NCBI GenBank assembly: GCA_958450325.1
Contig: OY288247.1
Location: 58,593,701 to 58,657,700, forward strand
DNA from: Agrostemma githago
Taxonomy: Eukaryota > Streptophyta > Magnoliopsida > Caryophyllales > Caryophyllaceae
Direction: 5' to 3'
Length of the DNA: 64,000 bases
Part shown: positions 36,374-45,191 of the stretch, piece after piece
How positions within the stretch are numbered: position 1 is the first letter of the stretch
Layout: each line of letters starts with the position of its first letter
Program-made: the position numbers and the translations under genes
Notes under the pieces: model-generated
Databases searched by the model: none
What the model was told of the DNA's origin: nothing
The model's input: the letters and a program-made list of their open reading frames with translations, nothing else

Positions 36374-36613
36374 TCAGAGAAGGTTATGAGTGGGCCTTCT
36401 TCTTTGGATTTGTTTCTTGAGATAGGGCATGATAGTGGCTACCATTTCAGCAGGGGTAGCCTGTGAGTCGACCTTGATCTCATCGAGAGCCTTGGTCAGT
36501 GCTTCCCGATGTGCTTGCGAGCTAACCTGAAGTTGCCATATGGTTAGATCGGCTCGAACCCTTTTCAATTTTTGGACCAGGGCCGTGTCGTCGCTTGGTT
36601 CTTCAAGGGTAGA
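36374..36613 (-). pseudogene. E2 gag-protease linker
   Basis: The minus-strand frame 36568-36374 (ADLTIWQLQVSSQAHREALTKA...) lies between gag and protease and corresponds to H1 11760-11880. Stop codons on both sides break it. Confidence 0.65.
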
Positions 36614-37350
36614 TTAGTGGTTAGTGGCTACGGCTTTGGACTTAGCTTTTCGGACCTCTTCACTGGTGATGGGGACAGCTTCCCCTTTGGCTAGGTAGAT
36701 GTCGTCCTCATCATCGAACCATATCCCGTTGATTTGTGGGATAAATGGGGAAATGAGGTGAGAGCAGTCGATTACCTCTCCAGTGAATATAGCATGGGCA
36801 GTGAACAGGTTTTCTTTGTTACTCGGCTTGTCCCCGGGCAATGGTATTTTTCTATTCTCAATCAGATCTTGGATCAGATGCTTCAGCTTCCAGCATTTCT
36901 CTGTGTCATGCCCATTACCCCGATGGTATTGGCAATAGGCTTGAGCATTGTAGCTTTTAGACCTCTTTTCCACTGGAACTTCTGGAGTTAGGCCTATTGG
37001 TTGGATAAGGCCCTTCGAAGATAGCCTTTTTAAGTCGTAGGTATAGGTAGTCCCTATATCCGTGAATACCCGAGTTGGAGTATTCTTTTTGGATGAGGTG
37101 TCAAGCAGATTAACCTCATCGAAGATGCTGCGAGTTGCAGCTGCAGGTGTGGGCTTGCTCACAGATGAACTGGCCCCTTGATATCCCTTGGTAGAGGCCT
37201 TAGTCAGGCTCTCCAACCTTAAGTCATCCTCGATCCTTGTGCCCATTTCAGTAAGGGTGGCAAAACTGGGGATGATGGCATACCGAAGATGGACCCGGTA
37301 AGATGGGAGGAGATTCTTGACAAAAGCCTCCACTAGCACTTTCTCGCTGG
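36614..37350 (-). pseudogene. gag: E2 gag, C-terminal half
   Basis: The minus-strand frame starts SEKVLVEAFVKNLLP, passes LRLESLTKAS and TYTYDLKRLSSKGLIQPIG, and has the Tat-type knuckle CQYHRGNGHDTEKCW (C-x2-H-x4-GH-x4-C) at about residue 138 of the 241-codon frame. It ends at a stop near 36614 after KAVATNH. The N-terminal part lies on the far side of Athila-2 at 49027-49633. Confidence 0.87.
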
Positions 37351-37355
37351 GCTTA
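37351..37355. repeat. Target site duplication GCTTA (left)
   Basis: GCTTA precedes the Athila-2 LTR start TGATAAGTGC at 37356 and recurs at 49022-49026. Confidence 0.96.
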
Positions 37356-37612
37356 TGATAAGTGCGTTTTGTAGTGTTTATTTCTTGTATTTAGTCTTGT
37401 TTTCTCTGATGAAATCGCTCCTTAGGGCGGTTTTAGGGACGACTTATGCTTCTACTAGATTATTTCAGGTTCCTAGGGCTCATCTCGAAGAAACGGAACG
37501 ATTCAACTCGTTTCCGACGCGTATGGAACCCAAGAGGAGAAGCAACGATTATTCGGCGACTCCCCGAGCACCGAGCATCGACAAGGAGTCGAGGAAGAGC
37601 TAAACAAGGCTA

Positions 37613-37800
37613 ATCCCGATCGGGAATTCGTGAACCCCATCGGGAATGAAGTGCAAGAATAGCTGCTCACTGTCAAGCATTCCCGACCGGGATCGCATAT
37701 TCCCGATCGGGAAAGAGGAAGTATCCCGATCGGGATCGCATATTCCCGATCGGGACCATCATTTCTTCCCGATCGGGATTTCCCATTCCCGATCGGGAAT
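37613..37800. repeat. Palindrome array TCCCGATCGGGA, 5' LTR
   Basis: Eight palindromes have centres at 37619.5, 37639.5, 37686.5, 37706.5, 37729.5, 37749.5, 37772.5 and 37792.5. The spacings are 20, 47, 20, 23, 20, 23 and 20 bp. The last is 60 bp upstream of the TATA box. Confidence 0.93.
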
Positions 37801-37852
37801 GACCCAGTCTCTGTTCCGCCTCCTTCTTTTATTCCTCTCACTTACGGAACCC

Positions 37853-37860
37853 TATAAATA
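37853..37860 (+). promoter_or_regulatory. Athila-2 5' LTR TATA box
   Basis: TATAAATA sits after the palindrome array; the 3' LTR has TATATATA at 47888-47895 in the same context (ACGGAACCC before, CTTCCCTCTTG after). Confidence 0.7.
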
Positions 37861-38496
37861 CTTCCCTCTTGTATTGTTTATGTATCTTACCTTAACCTAG
37901 ACTATCATAAGCCTCTCTACATCATATAAACCCTAGATTTAGTTCCTCTCATTAGTTTTAATCTTCCTTTAATCATTAGTTAATCTTAGTTGATTAGCCT
38001 TGTAATTAGTTCTTGTATTAAGAAGACACTTGAAGATCTCTCCAAGCTTGACAACCTTGGGATTATTTGGGTTTCTTATTTATGCAAGATTTCATCTTTT
38101 CCTTCATCTTGTGTTGGTATAATCTTTCTTTTCTCTTGTTTATTGTTATTTACTCAAGTTTGAATCTTTACTTAGTGTTCTTGTTATTGTTCTTGTTTTC
38201 TTTCATTATGAATGTTTGGATTGTGATGTTGTTTTATCTTTTCATTGTTGTAGTTAGTTTGAATATGTGTGAGTAGTCTTCTTGTGGGTTAGTAGGGGGA
38301 TTAAGGGTAGAATATGGGTGATTAGGGTTTGATTAGGGGTAAAGGATGGATCTTTGTTGTTAGTCACATACTTGGCACACCATGTGTTTGTTGAAATGCT
38401 TGTTTGAGTTGTAGTGGCCATGCTTCTCATGCTAGTTTTCCTCTACTCATTGTTTGTCTTGTTTGTGGTCATGTTGAGGATAGTGTTGAGGATAGT

Positions 38497-38591
38497 CTAA
38501 GTTGCGTGAGCCCGGACATACCTCGATTAGAGTCTAAGTTGCGAGAGCCCGGACTCACCTTGACATCGGTCTAAGTAGCGAGAGCCCGGAC
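38497..38591 (+). repeat. 37-bp tandem repeat with AAGTTGCGAGAGCCCGGAC
   Basis: Three units start at 38497, 38534 and 38571 (period exactly 37). The core is CTAAGTTGCGAGAGCCCG with small changes. The same array is at 48532, 48569 and 48606 in the 3' LTR, and a single core is in the Athila-1 LTR near 3766. Confidence 0.85.
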
Positions 38592-38987
38592 CGACCCTAG
38601 CACTAGGAGGCACCCATACCCGTGATCAACCCGATCACCCTACTATTCTTATGAACCCGACCTAACCCACTTTCTTTCCATATTTGATTCATCTTCTTAG
38701 TTAGTCATCATTTCTTTACTTCATTGTTTAGTTTGTGTTTAGTTATTTCATTTAGCCTTGTTATAGTCTAGTTCATTGTTAGTCTACTTTCTTCTTCTCC
38801 TCTCATCATAATTCACCAATTAGTAGCTCTTTGTGTTTGTTTGGTAGCATAGTCTCGTTTTAGGCCAACTTAGTCTAAACCTTGCAACACCGTCTCCGTG
38901 GACACGACCCGACTTACCCTAACTACCGTTAGGTGCTAGTTGGTTATTTATTTGGCGGTGGGATCCACGACAAATCCCACCATCAAT

Positions 38988-39005
38988 TTGACGCCGTTGC
39001 CGGGG
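38988..39005 (+). promoter_or_regulatory. Athila-2 primer-binding site
   Basis: TTGACGCCGTTGCCGGGGAC lies just after the LTR end. It matches the tRNA-Asp-type Athila PBS TGGCGCCGTTGCCGGGGA with one change (A for G). Confidence 0.8.
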
Positions 39006-39211
39006 ACGGTGCATTGTTTAGACTTTATTTGCTTATTTCTAGACTTAGTTACCCTTCTTCGTGCCCTTCTACCTTCTCTTGTGCATATTTTCTAGTTTTT
39101 CCCATTTTCTTAGCTTTCTTTTCTTTTTGTCTCTGGTTGTGCTTGTTTATTGTTGTTACCTAGTGCCCATAAAGCACTAGGTGTTCTCACGTTTGTTCTA
39201 GTGTGTAGTGT

Positions 39212-41203
39212 ATGCCTAGGCGGGGAGGTGAATTCTTTCTCTTTAATCCAGAGCCGGAGAGGCTTTTTCGAGCTTTTCACCAACGGACGATTAACCGGGT
39301 TAGGATCTCTCAACCAAGTGCAAGCAATACTCATCAAGAGCAAACTCAAGGAAGCGATTTTGAGCAAGCATTTCAAGAGACGGCCGAAGGGAATTTCACC
39401 AATCCCTTTGGATATTCTTCTCCTATTTCCCCCTCTTCATCTACATCAACACCGTCTACACCACCATCTTCTCTCTTATATCCAAGAATGCCTAAGTTTT
39501 CTTCTCACTCTACATTCACGGAAGACGTCTTGCCGGGACCTAATGCTCTACCGGCCGCTTATGCCGGAAATTTTACGGCCAAGACTCACTTCATCCAACT
39601 TGTGGAGAGGAACCAATTTAGTGGTTTGCCCACCGAAGACCCGCACCAACACATGGAGACTTTCTCCGATTATTGTGACGCTATCTCTCAACCCGGGGTT
39701 ACGCAAGATCAAATCCGATGGGTACTATTTCCATTCTCATTAATTGGAAAAGCGAAGCAATGGATCAAGAGTCTCGATAGGGCAACCATGGGAATCAACA
39801 CTTGGAAAAAGCTTGCATTGGCGTTCTACCAAACATTCTACCCTCCGGAGAAGACAAATTTGCTTAGGGCCTCCATCACCGGTTTCCAACAAAGGGATGA
39901 AGAGAGCCTATATGAAGCTTGGGAGCGGTTTAAGTCTTTGGTTAGATCATGCCCTCATCATGGACTCTCACAATGGTTCTTAGTCCAACAATTTTGGAAT
40001 GGTCTTTATGAGGACTCAAGAACTATACTCAACATGGGCTCCAATGGTAGGTTCACCGAGGTCGATGATGACCAAACTTGGGCGAGAATTGAAGAAATGG
40101 CGGTGCATAATTCGCAATACTCTAGGCCTAGGAAGGCAAATCGAGGAGGTAGGCACGAGGTTGATGCTATTACTCAACTAAGCATTGACCTTGGAGCTCA
40201 ATTGAAGACCCATATGGAGACCATTGACAAGAAGCTCCAAGGTCACCTCACTCAAGTTCAAAGCATTGGTTCCTCCAATCATCACTCAATTCAAGAAGTA
40301 AATGCTTTGGGATTTGCACCTCCTTTGCCTTATTATGGGAAGTGCGATACTTGTGGAATCGTTGGTCATGATCCTATGAATTGTAGAGGAAGTATTGAGC
40401 AAGTGAATGCCTTTCAAGCATTCAAGCAAGGTGCCTCCTACTCTAATCAATACCAAGCTTCCAATCAAGTCCCTCAACAACAAGCCTTTCAACATCAACA
40501 ACAACATCGTCCCTATGTGCCACCTCCCCTAAGGGACAACAACCAAGGTTACCAAGGTTATGTGGGTAATCCAAGACCCTTCAACAACTTCAAGCAAAAC
40601 AACCATGGTACCTTCCACAACAACAATCAAGGGTTCCAACAAGGGAACTTCAATCAAGGCAGTTTCCAAGGAAACCAAAACTTTATAAGACAACAAAACC
40701 ACAACCATGGCAATAACCAAGGCCTTAATCAAGGCAATTCTCATGGGTTCCAAGGGAACCATCAACAACAACAAGCAACTCAAGGCAATCAACAACAAAG
40801 CAAACCTAGGAGCCGGTCTCCTATTCATGACTATGGTACTCCATTAGCCCTCACCGATACTCCGCATAATCCATCATCCCCACCACAGGATTTCGACATA
40901 CAAAAGAAAATGATGGATATGCAAAGGAATACTCAAGAAATGCAAAAGAGTCAATTGGAGGCACAAATGTCACAACAAGGAATCATTGCTCAAATTCTAA
41001 TGGATAACAAGGAAATGAAAACTCACATGAAGATGATTGAGAATCAAGTATCACAACTTGCATCGGGGAGCTCCTCAAGACAAAAGGTGCAACTACCTTC
41101 TCAAGGTGAAGGACCGACATTTGAGCATGTAAATGCTATCACCACAAGGAGAGGTACATCTTATGACTCCCCTCCATTCCCTAGTGAGCAAGAGCCAATG
41201 TAA
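39212..41203 (+). CDS. gag: Athila-2 Gag (663 aa)
   Basis: This is the structural protein that would assemble the particle and bind element RNA. The N-terminus is MPRRGGEFFLFNPEPERL; the acidic FNPEPE motif parallels FDPEPEK in Athila-1. The Retrotrans_gag core spans about residues 130-275: DPHQHMETFSDYC, KQWIKSLDRA, FYQTFYPPEKTNLL and EAWERFKSLVRSCPHHG. A canonical CCHC knuckle CDTCGIVGHDPMNC starts at about residue 378. Residues 400-540 are strongly Gln/Asn-rich, and a Met/Gln-rich coiled-coil-like stretch follows (about 565-615). The frame is intact. The ATG is 206 bp after the PBS. It ends in UAA at 41201, but the same frame stays open almost to the protease. Confidence 0.92.
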   Translation: MPRRGGEFFLFNPEPERLFRAFHQRTINRVRISQPSASNTHQEQTQGSDFEQAFQETAEGNFTNPFGYSSPISPSSSTSTPSTPPSSLLYPRMPKFSSHSTFTEDVLPGPNALPAAYAGNFTAKTHFIQLVERNQFSGLPTEDPHQHMETFSDYCDAISQPGVTQDQIRWVLFPFSLIGKAKQWIKSLDRATMGINTWKKLALAFYQTFYPPEKTNLLRASITGFQQRDEESLYEAWERFKSLVRSCPHHGLSQWFLVQQFWNGLYEDSRTILNMGSNGRFTEVDDDQTWARIEEMAVHNSQYSRPRKANRGGRHEVDAITQLSIDLGAQLKTHMETIDKKLQGHLTQVQSIGSSNHHSIQEVNALGFAPPLPYYGKCDTCGIVGHDPMNCRGSIEQVNAFQAFKQGASYSNQYQASNQVPQQQAFQHQQQHRPYVPPPLRDNNQGYQGYVGNPRPFNNFKQNNHGTFHNNNQGFQQGNFNQGSFQGNQNFIRQQNHNHGNNQGLNQGNSHGFQGNHQQQQATQGNQQQSKPRSRSPIHDYGTPLALTDTPHNPSSPPQDFDIQKKMMDMQRNTQEMQKSQLEAQMSQQGIIAQILMDNKEMKTHMKMIENQVSQLASGSSSRQKVQLPSQGEGPTFEHVNAITTRRGTSYDSPPFPSEQEPM

Positions 41204-42457
41204 GAACCGACAAAGAAAATGGCATCTCCAATTCAAGAAAGCTCAAGCTTTGATAATCCAATGGAGGAGCAAGTCTTATGGGAGATTGAGAAACCCCAAC
41301 AAGACAAGCTTCCCCCACTTCAAGCAAAAGACAAGGGTAAAAGGAAAGTGTCATTTGAAGAGTCTTCCCCTATTGAGCAGAACAAGATCTAAATCAAGTT
41401 GCCTTTCCCAACAAGGAAAATGAAGACCAAGGTAGACTCTCAATATGACAAGTTCCTTAGTATTGTGAAGAAGTTGGATGTGAGCATCCCATTTACCGAG
41501 CTACTTACCCAAATCCCGGCATATGGAAAATTTATGAGAGAAATATTGGCTAGGAAGAGATCCGTCGACAAGGAAGAGACCATTGCGTTCACAAGAGTGG
41601 TGAGCGAGCTCATTCAAGGTTCTACGCTTCCAAAGTTGAAGGATCCGGGTAGATTTTCGATCCCTTGCACCATAGGCCACTACAAGATCAAAAGAGCATT
41701 ATGTGATTTGGGTGCGAGTGTGAGCATCATTCCTTATTCTATTTGTTGCCGACTTGGGATGAAGGAGCTTAAAAGTAATTCTATCACGCTCCAAATGGCC
41801 GATAGTTCATTCAACCAACCATTGGGGATGCTAGAGGATGTGCCGGTGAGAATCGGTAAGTTCTTCATTCCGGTTGACTTCATCGTGCTCGATATGCGGG
41901 AAGATGCAATCACTCCCATTATTCTTGGGCGCCCATTTCTACATAACGCCGGTGCTATGATCGATGTGAAGAATGGTAGGATCACCTTCGAGTTAGGCGA
42001 AGAGAAGCTAGTGTTTGACCTCCAAGGTAACACTTCGCCTACTAATGATGAGTCATGCAATATGATCCAAGCCAAGAAAAACATTGATCTAGGGGAAGAG
42101 TCGGGACAAAGCTTGAACAAGAACTCTTATGTACTTGAGGATGATGATTCCGAGAGTGGAGAGGATGAGTGCCCATTTCATGGGCTTGATGACAAGTTGA
42201 AAAGCAAGGAGAAAGATGAGCCTCCCTTGGGGCCACATGAGGACCGATGGACGTTTGGGTATGTCCCCAAAGACCAAAAGTACAAGTTCAAGTCGTTGAA
42301 CTTGGAAGATCGGGATGCCCCGGGAACGTCAAGGCAAGGCCATGAAGAGCCTTGGTATGTGGTTGGTTATATCTCGAGCTTGATTGAAGACTTTGCTAGG
42401 GCCTTCGACTTGTTCCTTCGTGCACTTGATGGAGATGGAACTAGTTTTGGTTGTTGA
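41204..42457 (+). CDS. pro: Athila-2 linker and retropepsin
   Basis: This is in the same frame as gag. From 41204 the frame is open to a second UAA at 41390-41392, then continues to a UGA at 42455. There is no ATG before 41420, so expression as a Gag fusion by stop readthrough is possible, or the stops are recent damage. Recognisable blocks: KFLSIVKKLDVSIPFTELL, FMREILARKRS, IPCTIGHYKIKRALC, the active-site loop DLGASVSIIP (Asp codon at about 41705), FIVLDMREDAITPIILGRPF and AGAMIDVKNGRITF. DLGAS replaces the usual D-S/T-G, as is common in Athila elements. It ends with an acidic tail and no RT follows. Confidence 0.88.
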
Positions 42458-43594
42458 AAAAGATTGAAGAATGTACCACCTTGGTTTGACGGAGTTCCAC
42501 AAGAACCGTCTCTTTGTATATATCTCTTTCCCTTGTAGTTTGTTTTGTTTGGTGAATTTCTTGATTATTTGGATGATTGATGAGCGTTGTGAGGGAGGGA
42601 ATTTGATGTGTTATTTGAGTTTATCGTGATAGGTGTGAAGTGAAAATGCCTCCTAGGGAAGAGTGGTCATTGTTGGAGCTTGGATCGTGTGTTGGGAAGT
42701 CGGATTTTGAAGCTTGGAACAAGCTTTTGGGAGCCATAGAGGGTTAGGAGACTCTTCCCGGCCTAGAAGAGCCCCTCCTGTTCTGGAAAAAGTCTTCCCG
42801 TTCGGGATGGTGAAATATCCCGATCGGGATTATTCCATCCCGTTCGGGTTGCAGGTGCAATTTGGAGCGGCCACTGTGAGCCCATCCCGATCGGGATTTT
42901 TCCTTCCCGTTCGGGATGGTAGGAAAACCCGATCGGGATTTTTCCTTCCCGTTCGGGTTGGAGGTGCAAGTTGGACTAGCTACTGTGAGCCCATCCCGAT
43001 CGGGATTTTTCCTTCCCGTTCGGGATGGTGAGGAAACCCGATCGAGATTTTTCATTCCCGATCGGGACGGCGTTGCCTCGAGCCCAGTTCGCCCGATTGA
43101 GGCCCAGCCCGACCCGCCCCAATCCCTTCCCTCTTACAACCTTCCTATTAACCCAACCCAACCCAACCCATTCCCATATCACTAAACACAACTCTACCAA
43201 TCTTCATCTTCAACCTCTCTTCAAAAACCCCTTTTTCAAAACCTAACCCCAAAATCACCATTAATCCTCCATTTCTCCACCAAACTTCACCAAATCACTT
43301 CCAAAACTTCACAAAATCGATTTCTATCTCATCCATAAGTATCCTAAACCCATTTTCTACCTTCAAAACTCCCAAAAATTGAAAAAAATCGAGTTTTTGT
43401 GCCCATTTTTCTCAAAATCCGAAAATTGGTATTTCTTCTAATACTCGATTTGTCTTGCTAAGCTTCACTTGGGTAGCTTATTTCTTCGATATTAAGATTC
43501 TTTGAGGTATTTTTGGTGGGTGTTAGCTCTTATTTGTGGGAAGGAAATATTTTTGTTTTTGGTATACTATCACTCTAAGTCTTCATCATCCAAT
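42458..43594 (+). other. Athila-2 spacer with palindrome array
   Basis: This is the position where reverse transcriptase, RNase H and integrase would lie in an autonomous element. Instead it holds non-coding DNA: about 330 bp, then the palindrome array (42796-43067), then a C/A-rich, T-poor stretch (43080-43440) reminiscent of a 5' leader, up to the ATG at 43595. Confidence 0.85.
42796..43067. repeat. Internal palindrome array, 109-bp higher-order unit
   Basis: Eleven TCCCGATCGGGA or TCCCGTTCGGGA palindromes have centres at 42801.5, 42823.5, 42843.5, 42890.5, 42910.5, 42932.5, 42952.5, 42999.5, 43019.5, 43041.5 and 43061.5. The spacings are 22, 20, 47, 20, 22, 20, 47, 20, 22 and 20 bp, which makes a four-palindrome unit of 109 bp. 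Confidence 0.93.
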
Positions 43595-44356
43595 ATGGCA
43601 CCAAAGAAGAGAGGGGGATCAGTGATTAGCAGAAAAAGAAAGGATGCTTCGAGTTCGAGAGCCCAGCCCGAGCCTGAGCCCATGGTCGAGGTTGAGGAGC
43701 AGGAAATTGCTCGTCTCCCGGAGTTTCCCAATCTGATTTTTGAGTCGGACGAGCAAAAGGAAAAATTTATCAAGCTCCTTGGTAAGCCCCTCGAACCAAC
43801 TAGATTCATATGCAAAATTATTCTTCGAAAGCTTGGAATTTTAGACCAATGTAGGGAATTCTTTGTCGGGATGGGTATGGAAGTTCTATTCGACATGCAT
43901 GAGCTCACCTATAGGCAACTCACGTTAGAGTTCCTAAGTAGCTTTCGTCTCGAAATTAGATCCCGACCGCACCGAGTTTATTTCCGAATCAATAACACAT
44001 CCCTTATGTACACCCTCGACGACTTCGGTGAGCTCTTGGGCATTCCGAAGGTTACCGATGCTCGGGTACCCAATGACTTTAATGTGGCCGACGTATGGCG
44101 TAGTATCACGGGTCTCACACTTGTGGATCTTAGACACTTGTCTAGTCGCCTTGTCCACCACCCGGTCATTCGTATATGGCAGCGTTTTGTAGCGGGTACT
44201 ATTTTCGGGAGGTGTGAGACGGGTACCTACACTAGGCAAGAGCTAACCTTAGTCGGGGTGTACTTGAATTTAAAGAGGCAACAACGATTCACCCCCGACG
44301 TCGCACTTGCACTAGCCAAGCATTTCGAGAAGATAGCCAAGGGGGGAAGCATTTGA
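43595..44356 (+). pseudogene. ATHILA-ORF-like protein, frameshifted (253 aa first part)
   Basis: The start is set at MAPKKRGG (43595), after which a basic stretch PKKRGGSVISRKRKD looks like a nuclear localisation signal. It continues with an acidic linker and a globular region: PTRFICKIILRKLGI, LTYRQLTLEFLSSF, YFRINNTSLMYTLDDFGELLGIP, VADVWRSITG. This matches what I know of the ATHILA ORF-1 / putative plant transposon protein family; the function is unknown. The frame ends at 44356 because a G run at 44341-44346 appears one base short. The continuation REIAIGGLVTHLAKRVSPTF is in the next frame. Confidence 0.75.
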
Positions 44357-45191
44357 GAGAAATTGCTATTGGGGGGCTTGTTACTCATCTAGCCAAGAGG
44401 GTGAGTCCGACATTTAGGGAGGACGGTTTAATCCCCGTACCAGGGGGCACAAGATTAGATGAGGACCGTTTATCTAGGTATCATCGATGGATTAATTATG
44501 ATAATAGGATTAAATCAGAAAGTACCTTTGGAGCACGGGGGGTCGGACGCACTTTCTCCTACCGTGCGATACACTTCCGGCCCTTGCGCCTTTGCAACGG
44601 TCCGCCGTGCCGGTTCAAGAACCAAATCTTTTATTGCCTTTTATCGGAAGTGATCAAGGTGCCTCCTCCTCCCATGGACCCCGACCACGAGCTCGTCCCC
44701 AACTCCCGGCTCGACCACAACAACAACAACAACAAGCTACACTACCCCAACACTACTATCCCACCCCCCCGTCATTCATTAACGTCTCTCCGTATGCACC
44801 TTACACTCCCTTTGTCTACCCTTTGCCCCCGGTCGACCTTTCTATGGCCGCTACGCTTAATGCCCTACATCTCGGGCAATATGAGCATAGGAGGGATGAG
44901 TACCATGCCCAATACCCCGGGTACCACCTCCTAGCTCAGCAAGGGTATATAAACCCACAAGGGAACCTCCCATCGTGGTATAGACCGGAATACTTCCAAG
45001 GCCACGGTAACCCTAGCACTAGTGGCGGTGTGATTAACGATGAGGAGATCGAGGAGGAGGACGCTTGGGATGTGAACATGGGCGAGGGTGATGAGGATGA
45101 TGATGGTGACGATGATGATGGTGGAGATGATGATGGTGACGGTGATGATAATGATGATGGTGATGGAGGTGATGATGACGGTGATTACTAG
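44357..45191 (+). pseudogene. ATHILA-ORF-like protein, C-terminal part with poly-Asp tail
   Basis: It continues the previous gene after frameshifts: 44353-44650 (ITHLAKRV-type globular end), then the frame 44592-45191 with ARPQQQQQQ, a Pro/Tyr-rich segment (YYPTPPSF, YAPYTPFVYPLPP) and an extremely acidic Asp-rich tail of about 50 residues from EEIEEEDAWD to the stop. The tail is encoded by a GATGATGGTGAC triplet-rich tract at 45085-45190. At least two frameshifts are needed to join the parts. Confidence 0.65.

Larger units (their letters stand above)
37356..38985 (+). repeat. Athila-2 5' LTR, 1,630 bp
   Basis: It runs TGATAAGTGC to CCACCATCA. U3 has eight TCCCGATCGGGA palindromes (37613-37800) and a TATA box at 37853. 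Downstream (38497-38591) are three copies of a 37-bp repeat containing AAGTTGCGAGAGCCCGGAC or variants. Confidence 0.93.

Noticed and set aside
37613..37800. CRISPR-like array (short palindromic repeats at regular spacing)
   Set aside because: The repeats are 12 bp with 8-11 bp linkers, lie inside plant LTRs and have no cas genes; this is a eukaryotic retroelement feature.
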